Positions 5,776-11,046 of a stretch of 11,046 nucleotides of DNA are shown piece after piece. The position numbers and the translations under genes are program-made. The notes under the pieces were generated by a model that worked only from the letters and a program-made list of their open reading frames with translations, was not told the origin of the DNA and searched no databases. Numbering within the stretch: position 1 is the stretch's first letter; every line of letters starts with the position of its first letter. The stretch is from Leptospiraceae bacterium (GTDB lineage: Bacteria > Spirochaetota > Leptospiria > Leptospirales > Leptonemataceae): positions 1 to 11,046 of the forward strand of contig JAGRNC010000049.1 of assembly GCA_020440935.1 (NCBI GenBank), in the 5' to 3' direction.

Positions 5776-6765
5776 TCAGGTCATAGCTTTTTTGTACAAA
5801 TGGACGGAGGCGTAGCTTGCCGTTCTTTCGATCCTGCTGAGCTGGATGCTTTGCTCGCTCTGAAATCGCAGTACATCAGATTGGATTTTCATTCCCGGAG
5901 CAAAGGAGCGAAACAATATTCGTGCTCCGGGACTGCACACCCGTTCCAGAGACTGAAAAAGCGATGCGCGCCTTGGTGGAGACAAAAATTCGGGAACGTC
6001 CAATAAGGCCACTCCATCGAAGGAATTGGCAGGCGCTGTGCTAAGATAGTCCAGAAGATTACCGTGCCGGTTTTCTACGCGGCTGGAGAGCGCCTGCAGC
6101 TTATGGAAGTTAGCGGGATTCAGGTACTCCGGCGCATCCACGTTGCTTGCATAGCTACCAGCAAACATTTGATGCCAGAAGTAGTTCTTTCGTATGGGAA
6201 AACCAGTGAGCACCTCTCGGAGCCTTTTGGAGCAGGCCTGCATCAATGTAAATTGCCTGGCGCGGGAAGCATAATAAAGTTGTCTCCAGTGCATTCCGCA
6301 TACATAGGCGAAGGCTAGCGGGAAATGGCGAACAACTGGATTCCAGAGACGTGGCTCCAGAAGATTCCGATAGATATCCGCCTGCTCTTCCAGACTTTGA
6401 GCCTCCAGAAAAGCCGCCACATTCGATTTTCCGCAAACACGTTTTAGAAACTGATGGATCCAGGCAAATCGACTGTAAGCGCCGTAGCTATAAATAGAGG
6501 ATTGCCGAGCCTGCGCCGGGATTCCGTATTCTTCCCATAGTTGCTTGTAGTTGCCTTCGATGAGCTTTAATTTATGTGCGAATAGTCGTTGCTGATGCAG
6601 ATTCGAATCGATGGCCACAATAGATCTGGGCTCCCGGAGTAGCAGATTTAAAACATTGCATCCTGCAGAAGTAACCATCAGCAGCCGATCGTTCTTGCCA
6701 ATTTGCAATCCCAGCCCATCGACTTCCGGATCCTCCCATACCTGATTGTAATACACTCCCTTCAT
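5776..6765 (-). CDS. BtaA-like (DUF3419) SAM-dependent 3-amino-3-carboxypropyl transferase
   Basis: A 329-residue protein of the BtaA family. BtaA transfers the 3-amino-3-carboxypropyl group of S-adenosylmethionine to diacylglycerol, the first step in betaine lipid (DGTS) synthesis. The N-terminus YYNQVWEDPEVD (5-16) is the family hallmark. It is followed by the SAM-binding segment DRLLMVTSAGCNVLNLLL (26-43) and the acidic end of the next strand in VAIDSNLHQQRLF (50-62). The C-terminal part has NYFWHQMFAGSYASNVDAPE (194-213), YLNPANFHKL (214-223) and a strand SFDGVALLDVPEFL (248-261). At this last site the family, as I recall it, usually reads LLDHMDW, so this member may differ in the acceptor site. 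It is shorter than the roughly 400-residue Rhodobacter enzyme. The ATG overlaps the TGA of the upstream ligase gene (ATGA, 6762-6765), which implies translational coupling. The gene ends with two consecutive TGA codons. No BtaB methyltransferase is adjacent, so a finished betaine lipid cannot be assumed. Confidence 0.85.
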   Translation of the reverse strand: MKGVYYNQVWEDPEVDGLGLQIGKNDRLLMVTSAGCNVLNLLLREPRSIVAIDSNLHQQRLFAHKLKLIEGNYKQLWEEYGIPAQARQSSIYSYGAYSRFAWIHQFLKRVCGKSNVAAFLEAQSLEEQADIYRNLLEPRLWNPVVRHFPLAFAYVCGMHWRQLYYASRARQFTLMQACSKRLREVLTGFPIRKNYFWHQMFAGSYASNVDAPEYLNPANFHKLQALSSRVENRHGNLLDYLSTAPANSFDGVALLDVPEFLSPPRRASLFQSLERVCSPGARILFRSFAPGMKIQSDVLRFQSEQSIQLSRIERTASYASVHLYKKAMT

Positions 6766-8066
6766 TTTATCTTTGAAATAATGGGGTTTCGCTTACCGGT
6801 AGCGGTTTTTTCCAGGGTATTGGGCCTTTCGATGAGTATGCTGATTTCTCGGGGAAATCGGCGCCGCAAACTTTCTTCCAGCCGGCTCTCCAAATTGTTT
6901 CTGACATCGCCATGGGCCACATATTGAAATCGTACGGTCGAAAGATCCTCCTGAATCATACAGAAATCTACGATGGGAAACTTTCCATCCAGCAGCAATT
7001 CGTATACGGAGTCCAGCAGAAAGGATGGGCTTAGGATCTGGTCGGCAAATTTAAATGCATCGTTCTTTCTACCCACAAGCGATTGTAACTTGCGAAATCG
7101 CCGCTTGCAATGGCAAGGCTGCGAGTCAATGGCGCCCAGATCTGCCTGACGATACCGGATGAATGGCGTCGTAAAGTTATGTAGATTGGTGCCTACGATT
7201 TCGCCCAGTTGGCCGGTCCCGGCCGATCGATCTGCATCGGGCTCGACGACCTCTACGTAGCACATATCTTCCCAGAGGTGATAACTACCGTGCTCGCATT
7301 CGGATGCGACCCATCCCAGTTCTTCGGTGGAGTATTCATCCAGCACCGAGCATTGAAAAAATTCTGCCATGGTCCGTCGTTGCTCGATGTACGATGTTTC
7401 TGAATTAAGGCTAATAAATCGAATGCCCAGCCTGGGCCCTTCCTGTGCCGAAATTATGGACATTAACTCGATCAATCTAGAAGGATAGATGCACAGAATA
7501 TGCGGACGATAGGAGCGAATCGTCTTCAATGTGTCGTGTAAATCGTTCAGTGTGCTGACGAATCGGGAGGGAAATAGCCCAAATAAGGACCGGGCCGGAA
7601 ATTCCGACGTGTACACATAGAGCGTTTTGCTCCAGGGCATAAGTTCGCCGGTCATATTCAAGATTCTATAGCGGCCCACCGCGTAGGCGGATGTGTTGCG
7701 GACCCCGTGGTGGACTCGAATCACTCTCCCGGAAGAGCCCGAGCTTACCGACTCTATCGTCGCCTGATCGGGCAGGCCCAGAGCGCCACATTCCATCGCC
7801 GAGATTAACTCTTCTTTGCTTACTGTGGGAAATAGCTCCAGGTCCGCAAGAGAGCGAAAATCTTCCGGTTGAACTCCGTGATCCCGGTACTTCTGGCGAT
7901 AGAATTCGCAGTGGTGGAAGGCATGTCGCAGTAGCTTCTTAATTCTGCCTTCTTGAAATCGTACAATCGAGCCCTCGGATAAGCGGGGGCGAATCAGATA
8001 CCCTGGGGCCTGGATGAGAGCTGCCGTGGCTGCCCGGAGATATTCGGAGGTGGAGAATTTTCGCAT
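6762..8066 (-). CDS. Adenylate-forming ligase of the PaaK/CapK (phenylacetate-CoA ligase-like) type
   Basis: A 434-residue ANL-superfamily enzyme that should activate a carboxylic acid as an acyl-AMP. The ATG at 8064-8066 gives the usual PaaK-like length; the frame is open to a TTG at 8120, which lacks a ribosome site and lies upstream of the candidate -10. Motifs in order are the phosphate-binding loop SVSSGSSGRV (106-115), DEYSTEELGWVASEC (243-257, the A5 adenine-binding region), RYRQADLG with Asp309, GRKND (332-336) and the terminal TATGKRNP with Lys425, the adenylation lysine. Cys257, His263, Cys318 and Cys320 (SEC, YHLWED, PCHC) match the structural zinc site seen in PaaK/CapK relatives. 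All visible catalytic residues are present, so the enzyme is probably active. The substrate cannot be inferred: phenylacetate, fatty acids and amino acids are all used in this family, and no phenylacetate pathway genes are nearby. It is the first gene of an operon with the BtaA-like gene. Confidence 0.87.
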   Translation of the reverse strand: MRKFSTSEYLRAATAALIQAPGYLIRPRLSEGSIVRFQEGRIKKLLRHAFHHCEFYRQKYRDHGVQPEDFRSLADLELFPTVSKEELISAMECGALGLPDQATIESVSSGSSGRVIRVHHGVRNTSAYAVGRYRILNMTGELMPWSKTLYVYTSEFPARSLFGLFPSRFVSTLNDLHDTLKTIRSYRPHILCIYPSRLIELMSIISAQEGPRLGIRFISLNSETSYIEQRRTMAEFFQCSVLDEYSTEELGWVASECEHGSYHLWEDMCYVEVVEPDADRSAGTGQLGEIVGTNLHNFTTPFIRYRQADLGAIDSQPCHCKRRFRKLQSLVGRKNDAFKFADQILSPSFLLDSVYELLLDGKFPIVDFCMIQEDLSTVRFQYVAHGDVRNNLESRLEESLRRRFPREISILIERPNTLEKTATGKRNPIISKIK

Positions 8067-8098
8067 TGATTGGCCCGCGAATTTCTGAGAAAGGATGA

Positions 8099-8127
8099 AT
8101 TTCTCTGTGCAGTGGAGCAAAGGTCAA
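8099..8127 (-). promoter_or_regulatory. Candidate promoter of the ligase-btaA-like operon
   Basis: On the minus strand TTGACC (complement of 8122-8127) has five of six bases of the sigma-70 -35 box. Seventeen bases later comes AGAAAT (complement of 8099-8104), a weak -10 with three matches. Transcription would begin near 8092, about 26 bases before the ATG at 8066 and inside the TTG-started extension, which favours the shorter ligase. The -10 is poor and no data support this, so it is tentative. Confidence 0.25.
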
Positions 8128-8185
8128 CGAAAAAAGGGGCCTAACTTCTCCCAGGGTTTCGCTTTGTCCTATACAAGAAAAAGAC

Positions 8186-8213
8186 TTGATCCTGATTGAT
8201 ATTCAAATCTATT
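8186..8213 (+). promoter_or_regulatory. Candidate promoter of the small membrane protein gene
   Basis: TTGATC at 8186-8191 and TCTATT at 8208-8213 are spaced by 16 bases; each matches four of six sigma-70 consensus bases. The start of transcription would fall near 8220, downstream of an ATG at 8215 and upstream of the GGGGG-preceded ATG at 8236, agreeing with the shorter protein. The evidence is weak. Confidence 0.22.
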
Positions 8214-8235
8214 CATGTTTTCCTCGGGGGCTCAA

Positions 8236-8601
8236 ATGCGAATAATTGGGATCGAAGATCTGAACGATACACAACTTCAAATCGAATTGCAGCGGGGCGG
8301 ACGGTTCGTAGTCTATCAGTATTGTGTTTCAATACTTATCCTTACCTTCAAGCGACCTTCTAGCATCTACTTCATTCGAAGCGGCGATAGCCCGGTAACC
8401 AGAGGGCTCATCTTTTCACTCATTTCCTTTTTGTTCGGGTGGTGGGGATTCCCCTGGGGACCCATATACACCATCGGATCATTTATCAAGAATTTTGGCG
8501 GAGGTCAAGATGTTACGCCCGTGATCGTTGCCAGCATGAAGCCGGAACCGCCTGCCCAGCAACCAGCACCCACTTCCAGGTTTGGTCCCGTAAATCCTTA
8601 G
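8236..8601 (+). CDS. Small membrane protein of unknown function, conserved-looking
   Basis: A 121-residue protein from the ATG at 8236, chosen because GGGGG (8226-8230) lies five bases upstream. An in-frame ATG at 8215 would add seven residues and has no such site. The N-terminus is acidic (MRIIGIEDLNDTQLQIEL), then comes a dense, hydrophobic-aromatic core. A first helix, VYQYCVSILILTF (27-39), is followed by a loop with SSIYFIRSG (42-50), a second helix, LIFSLISFLFGWWGFPWGPI (58-77), and YTIGSFIKNFGGGQDVT (78-94). A Pro/Gln-rich tail follows. The tightly packed FGWWGFPWGPIYTIG motif and QRGGRFVVYQY look like a conserved family rather than chance coding. I believe similar proteins occur in several phyla but cannot name a domain or function. 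It lies between the divergent ligase operon and the phosphate transporter gene, 151 bp upstream of the latter; co-transcription is possible but unproven. Confidence 0.75.
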   Translation: MRIIGIEDLNDTQLQIELQRGGRFVVYQYCVSILILTFKRPSSIYFIRSGDSPVTRGLIFSLISFLFGWWGFPWGPIYTIGSFIKNFGGGQDVTPVIVASMKPEPPAQQPAPTSRFGPVNP

Positions 8602-8752
8602 AGAATCCTGATTTTTCGGAACCCTGTCCCATTCTTACTCGCTAATGGGCGCGGTTGCTTTTGCCGATCGCATTGGGTCAGTTCGAATTCCCTTATTCGC
8701 GGGCATCGAAAATGATTGGAGCTTTCCGGCCTTTATTCGCAAATGATGCGGG

Positions 8753-10390
8753 ATGGGGCAGATTGATCTATGGAAGCTTCTAGCCGGATTGGGCATTTTT
8801 CTATTTGGAATGTACACCATGGAGCAGTCCATTCGAGCTGTGGCGGGTCGTTCCTTTAAAGCTCTCATCCGCCGATACACAGGTACTCGATGGCGTGGAT
8901 TATTTACCGGCATTGTCAGTACTGCGGCGCTGCAGAGCAGTTCGGCGGTTTCGCTTCTTGTGCTGGCCTTCGTAGGGGCAGGGATCATGTCCCTGGTAAA
9001 TGCCATAGCGGTGATGGTCGGATCCAACATAGGCACGACGTTTACCGCCTGGATTGTTGCTCTTTTTGGTTTTAAAATCAAGATTGAAGCGTTTGCCCTT
9101 CCCATGATTGGCCTTGGCGGACTGGGTACAATCCTGTTTACGCGATCGGACCGATTCATGAATCTTAGTCGGCTATTGATCGCTCTGGGATTCTTGTTCC
9201 ACGGATTGGATCTCATGAAGTCCGCCGTGGAATCCCTTTCCGATGGCATGAATCTGGCCCAGTTACCGGACCTCGGGCTCTGGTTTTTCGTTCTTGTGGG
9301 CATTGTACTTACTGCTGCGATGCAAGCCAGCGCAGCAACCATTGCCCTGGTATTAACAGCCTTACATTCTGGAATGATCGATTTTACGCACGGGGCAGCG
9401 GTGGTTATTGGCGCAAATGTTGGTACTACGATCACAATCCTGATTGGTTCCATTGGCGGCAGCGCCATTAAGAAGCAGGCCGCGCTGAGCCATGTAGCTT
9501 TCAATCTATTTAGTGCAGCGCTGGCATTTGCGCTTTTGCCGCTGATCGTCTGGATCATACATGATGGCCTGAGCATGAAATCGGACGTGCTCGGCGTAGC
9601 GCTGTTTCATACTGTATTCAATTGTCTGGGGGCCATGGTATTCATGCCTTTTCTTGGACGGTTTGCACGATTGCTTTCGCGCATCTATCCCGATCGTCGC
9701 CTGGTGCTCACACGTTTTATCCAGAATACGGATCCCACTGTATTTGAAGCAGCGCTGGTAGCCCTGCGCAACGAAGTCTTACATCAGCTTTTTCTATCTG
9801 TATTCTATATCGCCAGAAAGTACAGAGTTGAAAATCCGGATGATCCTCTGGAGCGCGAGTACCCTGCCGAGCGTGTGACCTACGGTGGACTGTCGGAAAT
9901 GCATGCCGAGATTTTCGGCTATTACTCCAGGATTCCGGGTATGGAGGGAAATCCGAGCGAAGCGGTCCATCTGGATCAGGTGTTGCGAGCCAGTCGTAGT
10001 ATCATGAATGCAACCAGGAATCTCCGAAGCACTCTGACAGACGTGGAAGATTTGCTCGAATCGGATCAACCATTCTTCGCAAATGCAGGCGAAGATTTCA
10101 GAGACCGCCTTCGACAAATGCAGGGAGAGGTTTCTCTAGTTTATTCCAATCCGGATTCCTCCAGGTTACCTGCACTCAGAGAGTTCTTTACTGCTATTGA
10201 ACAAGGGGACAAGAAATTCATCGCTTCCTGCTCGCGCGAGATAATGCAAAAAAGTCTGTCGGAGGAAGAAGTTACCCATCTGTTGATGATTAACCGTTTA
10301 TTTACTCAATCGTCAAGGATGCTGGTGCTGAGTATGGAAGGCCTGGTCGGTATGCCTGGCGATTCACTCCCGGAGCATGAGGCGGGCTGA
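8753..10390 (+). CDS. Na+/phosphate cotransporter family protein with PhoU-like C-terminal domain
   Basis: A 545-residue inner-membrane protein of the Na/Pi cotransporter (NptA/YjbB, Pfam Na_Pi_cotrans) family, which couples phosphate movement to sodium. About eight to nine membrane helices fill residues 1-310 in two inverted repeats. The first repeat carries ALQSSSAVSLL (59-69) and GSNIGTTFTAW (90-100). The second carries AMQASAATIAL (189-199) and GANVGTTITIL (220-230). QSSSA is the family's substrate-site motif; the second copy is reduced to QASAA. From about residue 330 the protein is soluble and helical (for example NATRNLRSTLTDVEDLLE), in keeping with the PhoU-like domain that follows the transporter part in the bacterial group. 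The ATG at 8753 opens directly before the first helix (LWKLLAGLGIFLFGMYTMEQ), but no good Shine-Dalgarno is visible. No pst or pho genes are adjacent. It ends 21 bp before the opposing small membrane protein gene. Confidence 0.92.
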   Translation: MGQIDLWKLLAGLGIFLFGMYTMEQSIRAVAGRSFKALIRRYTGTRWRGLFTGIVSTAALQSSSAVSLLVLAFVGAGIMSLVNAIAVMVGSNIGTTFTAWIVALFGFKIKIEAFALPMIGLGGLGTILFTRSDRFMNLSRLLIALGFLFHGLDLMKSAVESLSDGMNLAQLPDLGLWFFVLVGIVLTAAMQASAATIALVLTALHSGMIDFTHGAAVVIGANVGTTITILIGSIGGSAIKKQAALSHVAFNLFSAALAFALLPLIVWIIHDGLSMKSDVLGVALFHTVFNCLGAMVFMPFLGRFARLLSRIYPDRRLVLTRFIQNTDPTVFEAALVALRNEVLHQLFLSVFYIARKYRVENPDDPLEREYPAERVTYGGLSEMHAEIFGYYSRIPGMEGNPSEAVHLDQVLRASRSIMNATRNLRSTLTDVEDLLESDQPFFANAGEDFRDRLRQMQGEVSLVYSNPDSSRLPALREFFTAIEQGDKKFIASCSREIMQKSLSEEEVTHLLMINRLFTQSSRMLVLSMEGLVGMPGDSLPEHEAG

Positions 10391-10403
10391 TGGAGCGAAA
10401 AGG

Positions 10404-10430
10404 CCGTAGCCTCAGGACAGCAATCTACGG
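10404..10430 (-). terminator. Possible weak terminator of the minus-strand membrane protein gene
   Basis: CCGTAG at 10404-10409 and CTACGG at 10425-10430 form a six-base stem with a 15-base loop. Read on the minus strand, the hairpin straddles the stop codon at 10412-10414 and is followed by CCTTTT, a short T-run. The opposite direction has none. The stem is short and the loop is large, so this is weak. Confidence 0.3.
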
Positions 10431-10792
10431 TACAGCAATAGCAGCAGGCAGCCAATGCCGCCAACCAGGCACAGATAGATGGTCCAGAACAAGATCACCG
10501 GGCAATGTACAGCGCCACAGGCTTCGGCAAGCCCAGAAAAAAGGAAATAGCTGGGGATGATTGCGAACAATAGAAAGATGAATCCATGCCACCAGGCAAC
10601 AGATCCTGGAAGAAGAAACCTTCTATAGAATACAAGGGTAAGCTGAGCCAGTATAAGTAAGCAGACGGTGCCGATAGCTGCGGCCAGAAAATAATCATTG
10701 GCACCTGCTATGAAAGTCACGAAGAAAACGGCAAAGCAGGCGCTTCCAGATGCAAGTCCAATGAAGTAGGTGATAAGAATCGGACGGTTCAT
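10412..10792 (-). CDS. Small integral membrane protein, four predicted helices
   Basis: A 126-residue hydrophobic protein from the ATG at 10790-10792 (a TTG at 10798 would add two residues). Four membrane helices can be seen: about residues 3-26 (ILITYFIGLASGSACFAVFF), 33-53 (YFLAAAIGTVCLLILAQLTL), 64-86 (VAWWHGFIFLLFAIIPSYFL) and 97-122 (PVILFWTIYLCLVGGIGCLL). There is an arginine pair after helix 2 (YRRFLL) and another at the C-terminus (YRRLLS), which suggests both ends of that hairpin face the cytoplasm. Two cysteines (ACGAVHCPV) lie between helices 3 and 4, on the presumed periplasmic side. I recognise no family. Only nine bases separate it from the stop of the upstream beta-barrel gene, so the two are almost certainly co-transcribed. 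Confidence 0.7.
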   Translation of the reverse strand: MNRPILITYFIGLASGSACFAVFFVTFIAGANDYFLAAAIGTVCLLILAQLTLVFYRRFLLPGSVAWWHGFIFLLFAIIPSYFLFSGLAEACGAVHCPVILFWTIYLCLVGGIGCLLLLLYRRLLS

Positions 10793-10801
10793 GTTCAATC
10801 T

Positions 10802-11046
10802 CTACCAGAAATGATATCGCCAGGTCAATCCAAGCGTTAGAGTTGCAGAGCTACCATCGTACGCGGAGCCCCCGTAGGTAAGCAAGAAATCTTGTAGATA
10901 CTGGTCTGAAGTTGGCGGATTCGTCTTTAGCACAATTGGGATTACCTCTGAAGTCTCTACATAGAGCCGGTTCTGCTGTAATTCGACGAATGCAAACCAA
11001 TCCTGGTTCAAATCATATTCCAGGCTAAGAGCAAACTCGGTACCAA
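10802..11046 (-). CDS. Probable outer-membrane beta-barrel protein, C-terminal end (partial)
   Basis: The minus-strand frame is open from the window edge to a TAG at 10802-10804 and gives the last 80 residues of a larger protein; the N-terminus is outside the window. The visible part reads as amphipathic strands: EFALSLEYDLNQDWFAFVEL, then a polar loop (TNPPTSDQYLQDFLLTYGGS), then SSATLTLGLTWRYHFW with alternating hydrophobic residues. The protein ends in an aromatic residue (Trp), the usual signal by which the Bam machinery recognises the last strand of outer-membrane barrels. The specific family cannot be told from this piece. The gene continues upstream, and the small four-helix membrane protein follows nine bases after it. 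Confidence 0.7.
   Translation of the reverse strand, partial: GTEFALSLEYDLNQDWFAFVELQQNRLYVETSEVIPIVLKTNPPTSDQYLQDFLLTYGGSAYDGSSATLTLGLTWRYHFW

Noticed and set aside
1911..5801. The 14-base string TTTTTTGTACAAAT occurs exactly at 1911-1924 and 5788-5801
   Set aside because: Both copies encode the C-terminal residues LYKK of unrelated minus-strand proteins and contain a simple palindrome; chance plus coding similarity explains them better than a shared element.
8635..9576. A long open frame on the minus strand (313 codons) opposite the phosphate transporter gene
   Set aside because: It lies wholly inside a clearly recognised transporter gene on the other strand, its translation is rich in Arg, Pro and Met with no motifs, and long antisense frames are expected opposite such coding sequence.

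Overview
The window carries a diderm (Gram-negative) chromosome segment of roughly balanced base composition. The evidence for an outer membrane is three proteins with lipoprotein signal peptides (boxes LPSC, IVAC and LIGC), an exported protein and the C-terminus of an apparent outer-membrane beta-barrel ending in an aromatic residue. The loose LPSC box and the number of small lipoproteins fit a spirochaete of the Leptospirales type, but this is an impression only; no rRNA or other marker gene is present to place it.

Layout. 1-185 is the end of an ABC transporter ATPase (+). 280-720 (-) encodes a small lipoprotein, divergent from 902-1882 (+), an exported protein with a charged, helical C-terminal half. 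1905-2874 (-) is a probable two-gene unit: a YCII/DGPF-type protein followed by a DinB-fold lipoprotein. 2987-3748 (+) is a GT2 glycosyltransferase that overlaps tail-to-tail by 30 bp with 3719-4774 (-), a membrane protein of the CruF/carotenoid-hydratase family. 4831-5607 (+) is a lipoprotein with an alpha/beta-hydrolase look but no GxSxG serine. A 168-bp convergent gap with direct and inverted repeats follows. 5776-8066 (-) is a translationally coupled operon (ATGA overlap): a PaaK/CapK-like adenylate-forming ligase, then a BtaA-like (DUF3419) aminocarboxypropyl transferase. 8236-8601 (+) is a small conserved-looking membrane protein and 8753-10390 (+) a Na+/phosphate cotransporter-family protein with a PhoU-like tail. 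10412-11046 (-) ends the window with a small four-helix membrane protein directly downstream of the truncated beta-barrel gene.

How the genes may work together. Most of the genes concern the cell envelope. The most interesting unit is the ligase plus BtaA-like pair: BtaA normally makes the head group of betaine lipids and is accompanied by the methyltransferase BtaB, which is absent here, while an AMP-forming ligase with its catalytic motifs intact is coupled to it. This suggests a modified lipid or an acylated aminocarboxypropyl compound, but the product cannot be read from sequence. The GT2 and CruF-like neighbours recall the CruF/CruG hydration-glycosylation pair of carotenoid glycosides, although their convergent orientation is not that of an operon. 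No RNA gene, mobile element, CRISPR array or phage feature was recognised. No gene-free stretch exceeds 300 bases.
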